Notes: generated from the sequence alone by a model not told the origin. Counted from the first letter of the stretch, positions 1 through 8,370 are shown. The stretch: DNA of 61,186 nucleotides from an uncultured Bacteroidales bacterium (GCA_902776835.1 CACYRK010000016.1:1-61186); one strand, 5' to 3'. A program made the numbers and translations.

Positions 1-41
1 CGATGGTACTGCGAAAGTGGGAGAGTAGGTAACCGCCCCCT
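1..41 (+). rRNA. 5S ribosomal RNA, 3' end only
   Basis: The window opens with GGTACTGCGAAAGTGGGAGA followed by GTAGGT and a C-rich end. This is the typical 3' part of bacterial 5S rRNA (loop D/E strand and closing stem). A perfect hairpin with a U-run follows at once, as expected at the end of an rRNA operon. The rest of the operon lies left of the window. The exact 3' end (about 41) is estimated because the pairing 5' strand is not visible. Confidence 0.8.
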
Positions 42-70
42 AAGAGCCGCGAGCAATCGCGGCTCTTTTT
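42..70 (+). terminator. Intrinsic terminator of the rRNA operon
   Basis: Perfect 11-bp stem (42-52 with 57-67), GCAA loop, and a T-run at 66-70. It sits directly after the 5S end. Confidence 0.85.
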
Positions 71-84
71 CTATATAATAGCCC

Positions 85-147
85 CTCTAGAACTTCTAGC
101 CTCTCTAGAACTTCTAGATCCTCTAGATTATCTAGACCCTCTAGAGG
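85..147. repeat. 18-bp (2 x 9 bp) CTAG-rich tandem repeat
   Basis: CTCTAGA recurs at 85, 103, 121 and 139, an exact 18-bp period. Each unit splits into two 9-bp halves centred on TCTAG. It lies between the rRNA terminator and the next promoter. Other 9-bp repeats occur at 16432-16480 and 36526-36557. Confidence 0.85.
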
Positions 148-189
148 TTGATTTTTTGGTGGAAATTTTGGGGATTGAGGTTTTTGCTG

Positions 190-197
190 TAAATTTG
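190..197 (+). promoter_or_regulatory. -7 promoter box TAAATTTG
   Basis: Matches the Bacteroidota consensus TAnnTTTG, 25 bp before the ATG at 222. Its position argues against starts further upstream. Confidence 0.6.
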
Positions 198-221
198 CAA
201 AAATGTGAAATACTCAAGATT

Positions 222-917
222 ATGAAAAAATACTTACTTTTACTGGTTTCTTTGGTGACTTTATCGGCTGCGGCACAAGTGACTGATACGCTGGCTCGTT
301 TCGACCGTGCTCATTTCGAGGGCTGGAGTTACAGCCGACCAAGCGTGGAACTCACGCAGCAATCAATAGGCGCGCTTAAGGTTACGCTGTATTCGCCGGG
401 CAACGGCACGGAGTATGTTCTCGACTCGCCGTATTTTGCTTTAGGCGAAAACGACTCGGTGCGCGTCACAGTCACTTACACTCCCATCGACGTGGCCTAT
501 GCAGCCGATAAACTGGAGTTGTCGCTGGAATTCTACAACCGAAATGATGTGCTTGTTCAGGCGATTCACCTGCCTGCTGAGGCCGGTGTTGCCGAGATGG
601 TCCTGACGGGCGCTGTTGAGCGCGCGTCGATAGGAGCAGCGAACGATGAGGTGCGCCTTCGCCTGGCGGCCCACAAAGCCGACATCAACAATAACGCCGC
701 GGTGCGCATGGCACTGGTCGAGGGCGTGTCGACTGCGAAAAGAGGCGATGTGAATGGCGACGGCTCGGTCGATGGCAATGATATCAATACATTGATTAAC
801 ATCTTATTAGGCAAAGAGCCGCTGACCGCTTACGGCGACCGTGCCAACGTGAATGGCGAGGGCGACGTGGATGGCGCTGATATCAACGAGTTGATAAATA
901 TTGTGCTGGGGAAGTGA
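222..917 (+). CDS. Secreted protein with C-terminal dockerin-like repeats
   Basis: 231 aa. I start at the ATG at 222 because it gives a clean signal peptide (MKKYLLLLVSLVTLSAAAQ) behind a good -7 box; the longer frame begins upstream of the promoter. The middle (about residues 20-170) looks like a beta-sandwich carrying no motif I recognise. The last 55 residues are two dockerin type I-like calcium repeats, DVNGDGSVDGNDIN and NVNGEGDVDGADIN, each followed by a helix ending in LGK; the protein stops there. The same ending occurs in the genes at 18454 and 57253. Probably a surface or periplasmic protein. The role of the body is unknown. Confidence 0.75.
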   Translation: MKKYLLLLVSLVTLSAAAQVTDTLARFDRAHFEGWSYSRPSVELTQQSIGALKVTLYSPGNGTEYVLDSPYFALGENDSVRVTVTYTPIDVAYAADKLELSLEFYNRNDVLVQAIHLPAEAGVAEMVLTGAVERASIGAANDEVRLRLAAHKADINNNAAVRMALVEGVSTAKRGDVNGDGSVDGNDINTLINILLGKEPLTAYGDRANVNGEGDVDGADINELINIVLGK

Positions 918-921
918 TTGC

Positions 922-1467
922 TTAGTCAAGTTCTTCTTCGAGCGAAGAAATAATGTGCAGGAGGGTGCCGTCGGCATCCTCTTTTGCTTTTGCCACCCAT
1001 CGCGCGATGGTGTCGCGGCTGTCGATACGCCTGGCGATGGCGAGGTTCAGCGCGAGTCGCACGGCAGTGTATTGCGCCAATCTGTCGCCACTGTCGAGCA
1101 GCGAGTCGACGATAGATGTTGCGCAGGGCGCGTGCCGCAGCAGGCGGTGGCACAGCACGTCGGCGACTTCGGTGGTGGTGACTTGGCTGCACCATTGCAG
1201 CGCTTCATCGAGGGTTAAGTCTTGTGGCGGAAACAGCATGGTGGCCGCCAATTGGCACTCGCGGTGTTGGCTTTGCTGCCACAGTGCTCGTGCAAGGCCC
1301 GCGTCGCCAGTGTGTTGTGCGGCGATAGCCGCCACCTCGTGCAGTTGGCATCCCATTATGGTGTGATGCTGGTCGCCAGCACGACGCAGCGCGTCGGCCA
1401 CGTTGCCGTTGCGGTGGGCAAAGAAGTCGTGCTTGAGTTGGGCGATGGTGGTGTTAAGGTCGTTCAT
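922..1467 (-). CDS. Small AlkD-like HEAT-repeat protein (DNA alkylation repair family?)
   Basis: 181 aa, all-helical in appearance. The segment GCQLHEVAAIAAQHTGDAGL followed by ARALWQQSQHRECQLAATML resembles the start of AlkD-type HEAT-like repeats ('PxLRxIAK...LAxxLWxxxxHExRxLA'). AlkD proteins flip out and excise alkylated bases, but this protein is shorter than usual (about 230 aa) and I cannot place the catalytic Asp/Trp with confidence, so enzyme activity is unproven. It starts 12 nt after the yraN stop and is probably co-transcribed with it. It could equally be a non-catalytic HEAT protein. Confidence 0.6.
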   Translation of the reverse strand: MNDLNTTIAQLKHDFFAHRNGNVADALRRAGDQHHTIMGCQLHEVAAIAAQHTGDAGLARALWQQSQHRECQLAATMLFPPQDLTLDEALQWCSQVTTTEVADVLCHRLLRHAPCATSIVDSLLDSGDRLAQYTAVRLALNLAIARRIDSRDTIARWVAKAKEDADGTLLHIISSLEEELD

Positions 1468-1479
1468 GGGGTGGGTGAG

Positions 1480-1860
1480 TTAGCGGTAAGTGCGCAGCCT
1501 TGGATAGAAAGCCCGCGGGATGTATTCAATTTTCAGGTCGTCGACATTTCCAGTGATAATCATCACGTCGAATTGTACGCCCATGTTCAGTTTGTAGTGC
1601 TTGATGTATCCGTTTGCGGCATTGATGAGGTTGCGCTGTTTCTTGGCGTCGATGGCTTTCAGTGGGTCGTATGGCCCGACGTTGGAGCGCGTTTTCACCT
1701 CGACGATGTGCAGCAGGCTTTTCTCCGGCTCTTCGGCCACGATGTCGATTTCGAGATGGTTAAGTTTCCAGTTTTGTTCGCGCACAATCAGTCCCCGCGT
1801 GATTAGGAAGTCGCGCGCGACCTGTTCGCCGATGTGTCCGAAAATGTTATGCCTTGCCAT
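1480..1860 (-). CDS. yraN: YraN family (UPF0102) putative nuclease-fold protein
   Basis: 126 aa, the usual family length. It has the restriction-endonuclease-like core: an N-terminal GxxGExxAxxxL-type helix (GHIGEQVARDFL), then LEIDIVAEE, then IVEVKTRS, giving the E...D...ExK set of the PD-(D/E)xK fold. YraN proteins are widespread; some are proposed to process recombination intermediates, but the cellular role is unsettled. It lies downstream of rpsP and is separated from it by a strong terminator, so it probably has its own promoter. Confidence 0.88.
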   Translation of the reverse strand: MARHNIFGHIGEQVARDFLITRGLIVREQNWKLNHLEIDIVAEEPEKSLLHIVEVKTRSNVGPYDPLKAIDAKKQRNLINAANGYIKHYKLNMGVQFDVMIITGNVDDLKIEYIPRAFYPRLRTYR

Positions 1861-1870
1861 GGTGTAAAAA

Positions 1871-1926
1871 AACGCCGAAAGCCGGATGCCGTCGGTTATC
1901 GTTCGGCAATGTCCGGCTTTCGGTGT
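1871..1926 (-). terminator. Terminator downstream of rpsP
   Basis: Long inverted repeat (CGCCGAAAGCCGGA with TCCGGCTTTCGGTG) followed on the minus strand by a T-run (the A-run at 1865-1871). It lies just after the rpsP stop. Confidence 0.8.
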
Positions 1927-1952
1927 TATTGATGGATAGCCATCGTGTGAAG

Positions 1953-2540
1953 TTAGGCTTGCTCCTCGGCGGGTGCCTCGGCGGCGGGCTCTTCGGTTGC
2001 CTCGGCCTGTGCCTCAGCGGCAGCAGCCTCTTGAGCAGCCTTAGCGGCCTCGGCCTCAGCGGCAGCCTTAGCGGCGGCGATTTCGGCTTTCTTCTTGGCT
2101 ACGGCCTCGGCCTTAGCCTCGTTTTTCTTTGCCTCCTCTTCGAGAGCCTTCTTAGCGACGGCTTTCTTGTTTTCGCGGTCTTGATTCTTCACTGCCTCGA
2201 GCTTGGCATCCTTCTCGGCCTTCCAAGCGTTGAAGCGACGTTCGGCCTCGGCCTGGTCGAAGGCGCCCTTCTTGACGCCCATCTGGAGGTGCTTCATCAG
2301 CATGACGCCCTCACGGCTGAGGATGTTGCGCACGGTGTCGGTGGGGATTGCGCCCACGTTAATCCAATAGAGCGCACGCTCGAAATTTAAACTTATTGTA
2401 GCAGGATTAGTGTTGGGGTTATAAGAACCAATCCTTTCAATAAATCTACCATCTCGTGGTGCCCTGCTATCGGCGACGACAATAGGATAGAACGCGTAGT
2501 CCTTGTGACCGTGGCGTTGTAATCTAATTTTAGTTGCCAT
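1953..2540 (-). CDS. rpsP: 30S ribosomal protein S16 with Ala/Glu/Lys-rich C-terminal extension
   Basis: 195 aa. The start [13 protein letters not shown] at 2540 is the standard S16 start; the frame runs further upstream but that part is not S16-like. Residues 1-80 are canonical S16 ([24 protein letters not shown]). Residues 85-195 are a highly charged, low-complexity helix rich in Ala, Glu and Lys, ending in repeated AEAP/EEP motifs. Long S16 tails are known in Bacteroidota; this one is long even so. S16 binds 16S rRNA early in 30S assembly. It is transcribed alone, with a terminator after it. Confidence 0.97.
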   Translation of the reverse strand: MATKIRLQRHGHKDYAFYPIVVADSRAPRDGRFIERIGSYNPNTNPATISLNFERALYWINVGAIPTDTVRNILSREGVMLMKHLQMGVKKGAFDQAEAERRFNAWKAEKDAKLEAVKNQDRENKKAVAKKALEEEAKKNEAKAEAVAKKKAEIAAAKAAAEAEAAKAAQEAAAAEAQAEATEEPAAEAPAEEQA

Positions 2541-2587
2541 GAAATAAAAAAATAGTTTAAATTTGTAATACTTAATGTTTTTGACAA

Positions 2588-2615
2588 GAAAAGTGACCCT
2601 TAACTGGGTCACCTT
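2588..2615 (-). terminator. Terminator of the tRNA-Gln gene
   Basis: On the minus strand GTGACCC-loop-GGGTCAC is followed by TTTTCTT, directly after the tRNA 3' end. Confidence 0.8.
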
Positions 2616-2622
2616 CTCGTTG

Positions 2623-2693
2623 TTGTCCTGGTAGGATTCGAACCCACGCAAACGGAACCAGAATCCGGTGTGCTACCGTTACACCACAGGACA
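2623..2693 (-). tRNA. tRNA-Gln (anticodon CTG)
   Basis: 71-nt cloverleaf on the minus strand. The acceptor stem TGTCCTG pairs with CAGGACA, the discriminator is A, and CCA is not encoded. The anticodon arm CCGGA-TTCTGGT-TCCG places CTG at 34-36 and matches the E. coli tRNA-Gln anticodon arm. The T loop TTCGAAT is intact. Confidence 0.93.
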
Positions 2694-2820
2694 ATTCCTT
2701 AATTGCGGTGCAAAGTTACTGCTTTTGGTTGGATGCGCAAAATTTTTTCGTGATTTTTTCAAATTTTTTTTTCAAAACCAGCAAAAACGCGCTCACGGCA
2801 GGGATAATCCTGAATCGGGA

Positions 2821-3543
2821 TTATGCGTTGTCCTCGGGGAGCGACGACCGGATGCTCTCGTAACTTTGCTGCATCGCACTCTCGCAGTCGTGCTTGCCGT
2901 CGACGGGCATGATGGGCTCGTGGATCGACAGCACAATGCGGCCCGGCGTCACGTTGAACGTCGAGCGCGGCATCACGCGATAACTGCCGTCGATGGTGAT
3001 GGGCACAATGGGCAGGCCAAACTCTGAGGCGAGCATGAAGGCGCCACGCTTGAAGGGTGCCATGTGGCCGGTGTCGGTGCGGCGACCCTCGGGGAAGACG
3101 ACAATCGACATGCCTTTCACGAGGCGGCGCTGAGCGTCGTGGATGGTGTGGATTATGCCCTTTGTGCTCTTGGTGTCGACCATGATGTGTCCGGCGCGCT
3201 CGCAGGCGGTGCCGATGAGCGGGATGTTGTGCAGCCCCTTTCGCATCATCCACTTGAAGTTGTGGCCCAGGTAGCCGTAGATTGAGAAGATGTCGAAGGC
3301 GCTCTGGTGGTTGGCCACGAAGACGTAAGCCTCCTGGCGGTTGATGTTTTCACGTCCGCGCACCTCCACCTTGACAAACAGCAGCGCACACCACAACCTC
3401 GACCACCACTTGGCTGGGTAGTAGCCGAAGTAATCACCGTTGATGAAACTGCCCACAATGGTCGTTAAGGCCGTTATGATGGTGGCAACCAGCAGGATGG
3501 GCGCCACGATGAACCATTGATAAATCCAGAATATGTATTTCAT
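2821..3543 (-). CDS. plsC: 1-acyl-sn-glycerol-3-phosphate acyltransferase (PlsC family)
   Basis: 240 aa. N-terminal membrane helix (WFIVAPILLVATIITALTTI), then the acyltransferase motif I NHQSAFD (HX4D, about residues 78-84), motif III VVFPEGRRT with the lysophosphatidate-binding EGxR, and a late VPITIDGS motif. It makes phosphatidate from lysophosphatidate at the inner membrane. Length and motifs are typical. A -7 box lies at 3570-3577, 27 nt upstream of the ATG, and overlaps a copy of a 38-bp repeat. Substrate specificity cannot be read from sequence; other lyso-lipid acyltransferases share these motifs. Confidence 0.92.
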   Translation of the reverse strand: MKYIFWIYQWFIVAPILLVATIITALTTIVGSFINGDYFGYYPAKWWSRLWCALLFVKVEVRGRENINRQEAYVFVANHQSAFDIFSIYGYLGHNFKWMMRKGLHNIPLIGTACERAGHIMVDTKSTKGIIHTIHDAQRRLVKGMSIVVFPEGRRTDTGHMAPFKRGAFMLASEFGLPIVPITIDGSYRVMPRSTFNVTPGRIVLSIHEPIMPVDGKHDCESAMQQSYESIRSSLPEDNA

Positions 3544-3569
3544 TAATATTAGTCAGCAATTATTTACTG

Positions 3570-3577
3570 CAAAATTA
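3570..3577 (-). promoter_or_regulatory. -7 box TAATTTTG for plsC
   Basis: TAnnTTTG on the minus strand, 27 nt from the start codon at 3543. It overlaps the first 38-bp repeat copy. Confidence 0.55.
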
Positions 3578-3694
3578 GTGCAAGGCGAGCGAAAAACCAA
3601 AACTTGTTTTGAGTTTTTCCGAGCCGCAGCCTAATTTCGCTGGCGAAGCCGGCAACATTAGTGCAAACCGAGCGAAAAACCAAAACTTGTTTTG
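3574..3694. repeat. Two direct copies of a 38-bp element
   Basis: Copies at 3574-3611 and 3657-3694 begin ATTAGTGCAA and contain GCGAAAAACCAAAACTTGTT; they differ at only two bases. The spacer carries CCGAGCCGCAGCCTAATTTC. I recall similar sequence upstream of genes in other Bacteroidales. The first copy overlaps the plsC promoter. Confidence 0.8.
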
Positions 3695-3734
3695 CAATTT
3701 TCCGGGGAATACCGAACTCCGGTGGCGACGCAAA

Positions 3735-3775
3735 AACAAAACAACCGCCATGCGATTGTGGCGGTTGTTTTGTGT
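3735..3775 (-). terminator. Terminator of rprXY (possibly bidirectional)
   Basis: AAAACAACCGCC-loop-GGCGGTTGTTTT, a stem with A/T runs on both sides, just downstream of the rprY stop. Confidence 0.8.
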
Positions 3776-3789
3776 GGTGTGTGGTGGTC

Positions 3790-4494
3790 TTACTTCGGCT
3801 CGTCGGTGGGAGCGATGAGTTTGTATCCCTTGCCGTGGATGTTGATGATTTCGATGTTGGGATCATCTTTGAGTTTCTTGCGCAGTTTGGTGATGTAGAC
3901 ATCCATCGAGCGAGCGTTGAAGTAGTTGTCGTCGATCCAAATGGTCTTCAGTGCGAAGTTGCGTTCAAGAATCTCGTTCATGTGTGCGCACAACAGGCTC
4001 AGCAACTCGCTCTCCTTAGTGGTGAGGTTGTCGCTCTTGTCGTCGGTAAACAGCACTTGGCGCTGTGTGTCGAAGGTGAATTTGCCAATTTTGTACACGG
4101 TCACTTCTTTGCCCTTCTTTCCCTTGACGCGGCGCAGGATGGCCTCGATGCGCAGCACGAGTTCCTCCATGCTGAATGGCTTGGTCATATAGTCGTCGGC
4201 ACCGATTTTGAAGCCTTCGAAGATGTCCTCCTTCAGATTCTTTGCTGTAAGGAAGATGATGGGCACGTCGCTGTTGACGGTGCGGATTTCCTGTGCGAGT
4301 TGGAAGCCGTCTTTTTTCGGCATCATCACGTCGAGCAGACAGATATCGTATTTACCTTTCAAGAAAGCCTTGTAGCCGCTCTCGCCATCGGGAAATAGTT
4401 CGGCCTTGTAGCCTTTGTCATCTAAATACTCACGGGTGAGGGTTCCCAGATTCTCGTCGTCCTCACAGAGCAGAATACGCAATTTTTCGTCCAT
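3790..4494 (-). CDS. rprY: OmpR-type response regulator, RprY-like
   Basis: 234 aa. Receiver domain 1-120 with the acidic pair EDD at 11-13, phospho-acceptor Asp55 (ICLLDVMMPK), Thr in FLTAKN and Lys in YMTKPFS. Winged-helix DNA-binding domain about 130-230, with LTTKESELLSLL and the recognition-helix segment RSMDVYITKLRKKL. It begins 9 nt after the histidine-kinase gene and is surely co-transcribed. RprX/RprY was first described in Bacteroides fragilis; regulators of this type in Bacteroidales have been linked to envelope and oxidative stress. The targets here are unknown. Confidence 0.9.
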   Translation of the reverse strand: MDEKLRILLCEDDENLGTLTREYLDDKGYKAELFPDGESGYKAFLKGKYDICLLDVMMPKKDGFQLAQEIRTVNSDVPIIFLTAKNLKEDIFEGFKIGADDYMTKPFSMEELVLRIEAILRRVKGKKGKEVTVYKIGKFTFDTQRQVLFTDDKSDNLTTKESELLSLLCAHMNEILERNFALKTIWIDDNYFNARSMDVYITKLRKKLKDDPNIEIINIHGKGYKLIAPTDEPK

Positions 4495-4503
4495 AGTGTT
4501 TTG

Positions 4504-5988
4504 TTATTTTATAAGTGGTAAATTAATAATGAATTTCGATCCTTTGTTCACCTCGCTCTCAGCCTTGATGGTGCCGCCGAACAGGGTAATCATTTTGTGC
4601 ACGTAGGCAAGCCCCAGTCCGAATCCTTTAACGTCGTGGCGGTTGCCGGTCGACACGCGGTAGAATTTCTCGAAGATTTTCTTCAGGTCTTCGCGTTTGA
4701 TGCCTATGCCGTTGTCGGCGATGCTGATCTCGAGCGTGTCCTCATCGGGGTTGCGTGTGGTCACGGTGAGTTGTGGTGGCTCGTCGTCGCGGCGGTACTT
4801 GATGGCATTGTCGAGCAGGTTGAATATCACGTTGGTGAAGTGCATCTTGTCGACGTTCACGATGGGGTCTTCGGCATCGAGGTGTGCGTCGATGTGTCCG
4901 CCGTAACTTTCCACCTTCAGCATGAAGGTGTTGATAACGCCGTAGATGATGGCGTTGGCGTCCTCGTCCTCGATGTGCATGGTGGCGTTTTTGCGGTCGA
5001 ACATCGACATTTGTAGCACTTTCTCCACCTGGAATTGCAGTCGCTTGGTCTCGTCGTTAATCACCTTGCTGGCGTGCTTGAGCATGGTGGGGCTCTTGCG
5101 CACCGACTCGTCGTTGAGCATCTGTGCGGCAATGGAAATCGACGAGATTGGCGTCTTGAACTCGTGCGTCATGTTGTTGATGAAGTCGTTCTTGATCTCG
5201 CTGAGTTTCTTCTGCTTGAATGCCACCGTGATGGTGTAGATGAAAATCACGAGCAGGATGATGGTGAAGATGAACGACGGTATCATGAAGCGAATCGTCG
5301 AGAAGATGTATTGCCCGCGCGTCGGGAAGGTGACGTTGAGGCTGTTTTGATTGCTGAGCGGGTCGTTGGGGAAGAGCACCTGGCTGTAGACGTCGCTTTG
5401 CGACTGGGGCTTGTAGCCGGCGCTGGAGTAGACGATTCCGGTGGTGCGGTTGATCACGGCATACTCAAATGGCAACTCGATGCCGTTGAACTCGAGTTCT
5501 GACTTAAGGTAGTCGTGCACCGTGGCCGAGTCGGCGCGCTCGGCGATGGGTCGGTCGCTCGACTGCCACAGGATGGTGAGAATCACCTCGTTGAGCAGGC
5601 CCCGCTGATACAGGTATTGCCCCTTAAGGATTTCCTGCTTGGTCGAGTAACTGTCGTGCAGGTCTTTCAACTGACCCAGGTTGGCGGGCCGTGTGAGTTT
5701 TGTGGTGTCGACACTCTGCGGCAGATCGCCGGTGATGGGGTAGGAGGGTTCACCACGCATGGCCGAATAAGTCGCCTCGGCTTCTTCGAGGTCCTGGTCG
5801 AGGAAGTATTTGGTCTCGTTTTGCTCAAGCATGGTCGAAACAGAGTACAGGCTGCGCTTCACCAACTCGGCAAACTGCTCATTGCGCATTTTAATCATGT
5901 TTTCCATGTACATGATTTGCACAAAGAGCAGCCCCAAGAAGGTGCTGGCCATTACTATTGTCAATATCCAAATTGTGGATTTCTTCAT
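4504..5988 (-). CDS. rprX: Sensor histidine kinase, RprX-like
   Basis: 494 aa from MKKSTIW at 5988; the upstream in-frame ATG lacks support. Two membrane helices (about 6-28 and 235-257) flank a periplasmic sensor of about 205 residues. HisKA H-box NNMTHEFKTPISS has His275. The HATPase_c domain has the N box (NLLDNAIKYR), DNGIGI (G1), FEKFYRV (F box) and GFGLGLAYV (G2). Paired with RprY and upstream of it in the same operon. A -7 box lies at 6031-6038. The periplasmic ligand is unknown. Confidence 0.92.
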   Translation of the reverse strand: MKKSTIWILTIVMASTFLGLLFVQIMYMENMIKMRNEQFAELVKRSLYSVSTMLEQNETKYFLDQDLEEAEATYSAMRGEPSYPITGDLPQSVDTTKLTRPANLGQLKDLHDSYSTKQEILKGQYLYQRGLLNEVILTILWQSSDRPIAERADSATVHDYLKSELEFNGIELPFEYAVINRTTGIVYSSAGYKPQSQSDVYSQVLFPNDPLSNQNSLNVTFPTRGQYIFSTIRFMIPSFIFTIILLVIFIYTITVAFKQKKLSEIKNDFINNMTHEFKTPISSISIAAQMLNDESVRKSPTMLKHASKVINDETKRLQFQVEKVLQMSMFDRKNATMHIEDEDANAIIYGVINTFMLKVESYGGHIDAHLDAEDPIVNVDKMHFTNVIFNLLDNAIKYRRDDEPPQLTVTTRNPDEDTLEISIADNGIGIKREDLKKIFEKFYRVSTGNRHDVKGFGLGLAYVHKMITLFGGTIKAESEVNKGSKFIINLPLIK

Positions 5989-6030
5989 GCTATATATATA
6001 AATAAGGTGTAGTGCTTTAACATTACGGTG

Positions 6031-6038
6031 CAAAATTA
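6031..6038 (-). promoter_or_regulatory. -7 box TAATTTTG for rprXY
   Basis: Minus-strand TAnnTTTG, 43 nt upstream of the rprX ATG. Confidence 0.55.
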
Positions 6039-6154
6039 ACACTTAAATGTGAAAATACAAAATTTTAACATCTCTTTTTTCAAAAAAAATTATGAAATGC
6101 GGTCGATGTGCAGGTAAAGGGTGTTTTATAGGCTTGAAGCGATGGACAAAGCAC

Positions 6155-6189
6155 AAAAAACACCCCGCTCGTGATGTGAGCGGGGTGCG
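6155..6189 (-). terminator. Terminator of the EF-G2 gene
   Basis: On the minus strand CACCCCGCTC-loop-GAGCGGGGTG is followed by TTTTTTG. Confidence 0.85.
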
Positions 6190-6210
6190 ATGCAGTGTGT
6201 AGTGTAAGGA

Positions 6211-8370
6211 TTAATCCTCGTCCTTGCTTGCTTCCTCGTAAGCCTTGAGCAGTTTCTCCTGCACGTCGGCGGGCACGAGTTCGTAACTCGAGAACTTCAT
6301 GTTGAACGAAGCACGTCCACCAGTGATCGAACTCAGAGCGGTCGAATAACTTGCAAGTTCCTTCAGAGGAATGCGAGCCTTGATGCGCTCGAGGCCATTG
6401 GCGCTCGACATATCCATCATGATGCCGCGGCGGCCCTGCAGGTCGCTCTGCACGCCACCCATGGCGTCGCTCGGCAGCAGAATTTCAACGTCGTAAACCG
6501 GCTCAAGCACCTTCGGGTTAGCGTTGCGGAAGGCATCGCTGAAGGCGTGGCGGGCGGCCAGACGGAACGAGATTTCGTTACTGTCGACCGGGTGCATCTT
6601 ACCGTCGTAGATGCACACGCGCACGTCGCGAGCGTAACTACCCGTGAGGGGGCCTTGCTCCATGCGGTCCATGATACCCTTAACGATTGCGGGGATGAAG
6701 CGTGCGTCGATGGCACCACCCACGATGCAGTTGTAGATAATCAGGTTGCCGCCCCACTCCAGAGGTATCTCTTGCTTGTCCTTGATGTTCATCTTGTACT
6801 CCTGGTTGCCGAAGCGATAGGTATCGGGTTCGGGATCGCCCTCGTGGTAGGGCTCAACAATCAGGTGCACCTCACCGAACTGACCCGAGCCACCCGACTG
6901 TTTCTTGTGGCGATAGTCGGCACGTGCGGCCTTGGTGATGGTCTCGCGATAAGGAATCTTGGGCTCTTGGTATTCGATCTGAACCTTCTCGTTGTTCTCG
7001 ATGCGCCACTTGAGGGTGCGCAGGTGGAACTCGCCCTGGCCCGACACGATGGTCTGCTTCAACTCCTTCGACTGCTCGATGAGCCATGTGGGATCCTCCT
7101 CGTGCATGCGGTTGAGGATAGTGCCCAACTTCTCAATCTCGCTCTCGTTCACGGGGCGAACGGCGCGCTGATACTTGGGAGCAGGATACTCAATGAAGTC
7201 GTAGATGCTCTCGCAATCCTTCTCGTTGAGGGTGTTGCCGCGACGCACGTCTTTGAGTTTCACAGTGGCACCGATGTCGCCGGCTGCCAGTTCGTCGACG
7301 TTGGTCTTCATCTGGCCGCACACCACGTTGAGTTGGGCGATGCGCTCCTTCGAGCCGCGGTTCATGTTGTTCAGGTCGGTACCGGCCTTGAGCGTTCCCG
7401 ACATCACCTTGAAGTACGAAACCTCGCCGATGTGGGGCTCGATGGTGGTCTTGAAGAAGAAGAGGCTCAGCGGGCCTGCTGCGTCGGCCTTCACCTCGTT
7501 GCCATCGGTGTCCTTGACGCCCGGCATATCGCTGGGGGCGGGAGCGATGTCGGCGAGAACCTCGAGCAGTCGGTCGACGCCCATGTTCTTCTCACCGCTG
7601 AGGCACATCACAGGAATCAGGCTGCTGTCGGCCAGACCCTTGCGAATACCGTCAAGCATCTCAGTCTCGCTCAGTTCGCCAGTCTCAAAGTATTTGTCCA
7701 TCAGTGCCTCGTCGTTCTCGGCAGCCATCTCGATAAGTTCGGCGCGCAACTCCTCGGCGCGGTCGGCCAGCGAGCCGTCGATATCGGTCACGGTAGCCTT
7801 GCCACCGTCGGCACCGTAGGTGTACTGCTTCATCGTCAGCAGGTCGACGATCGACTTGAAGCCGGGGCCGCTGGAAGCGGGGAATTGGATGGGCACCACC
7901 TTGTTGCCAAACGACTCCTTGAGTTGAGTCAGCACGTTGTCAAAGTCGCTCTTCTCGGCCTCCATCTTGTTGATGGCCATCATCAGCGGCTTGCCAATGC
8001 TCGACACAGTGCGGAACTGGTTCTGAGTACCCACCTCAACGCCATACTGGCCGTCGATGAGCATCAGCGCCGACTCGGTGACGTTGAGCGCTGTGACCAC
8101 GTTGCCAACAAAGTCATCACTACCCGGGCAGTCGATCAAGTTGATCTTCTTACCGTTCTTCTCGGCATAGAGCAGCGTGGAGAACACTGAGTAGCCATAC
8201 TCCTTCTCAACGGGGAAGTAGTCACACACCGTGTTGCCGGCATCGATGGTGCCGCGGCGATTAATCATACCGCACTCAAAGAGAATCGACTCGGCGAGTG
8301 AGGTTTTACCCGACCCTTTGCCTCCCAGCAAAGAGATGTTTCTAATCTCGTTAGTTTTGTAAACCTTCAT
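6211..8370 (-). CDS. Elongation factor G paralogue (EF-G2 type) with an altered GTPase centre
   Basis: 719 aa with full EF-G domain order: G domain, domain II, domain III, IV (the RHKKQSGGSGQFGEV region) and V. The GTPase motifs deviate. The P-loop is GGKGSGKTS (16-24) instead of AHIDAGKTT. The switch I RGITI motif is replaced by EKEYGYS (55-61). The G3 motif is DCPGSDDF (80-87), with Ser84 in place of the catalytic His of DTPGHVDF. NKME (134-137) is intact. A Bacteroides EF-G paralogue has been reported to support translocation without GTP hydrolysis; this protein fits that class. It is a single gene with its own promoter and terminator. The main EF-G is not in the window. Confidence 0.9.
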   Translation of the reverse strand: MKVYKTNEIRNISLLGGKGSGKTSLAESILFECGMINRRGTIDAGNTVCDYFPVEKEYGYSVFSTLLYAEKNGKKINLIDCPGSDDFVGNVVTALNVTESALMLIDGQYGVEVGTQNQFRTVSSIGKPLMMAINKMEAEKSDFDNVLTQLKESFGNKVVPIQFPASSGPGFKSIVDLLTMKQYTYGADGGKATVTDIDGSLADRAEELRAELIEMAAENDEALMDKYFETGELSETEMLDGIRKGLADSSLIPVMCLSGEKNMGVDRLLEVLADIAPAPSDMPGVKDTDGNEVKADAAGPLSLFFFKTTIEPHIGEVSYFKVMSGTLKAGTDLNNMNRGSKERIAQLNVVCGQMKTNVDELAAGDIGATVKLKDVRRGNTLNEKDCESIYDFIEYPAPKYQRAVRPVNESEIEKLGTILNRMHEEDPTWLIEQSKELKQTIVSGQGEFHLRTLKWRIENNEKVQIEYQEPKIPYRETITKAARADYRHKKQSGGSGQFGEVHLIVEPYHEGDPEPDTYRFGNQEYKMNIKDKQEIPLEWGGNLIIYNCIVGGAIDARFIPAIVKGIMDRMEQGPLTGSYARDVRVCIYDGKMHPVDSNEISFRLAARHAFSDAFRNANPKVLEPVYDVEILLPSDAMGGVQSDLQGRRGIMMDMSSANGLERIKARIPLKELASYSTALSSITGGRASFNMKFSSYELVPADVQEKLLKAYEEASKDED

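Noticed and set aside
222..917. Cellulosome component, suggested by the dockerin repeats
   Set aside because: There is no scaffoldin, cohesin or glycoside hydrolase in the window, and the proteins carrying the repeat are unrelated to cellulose degradation.
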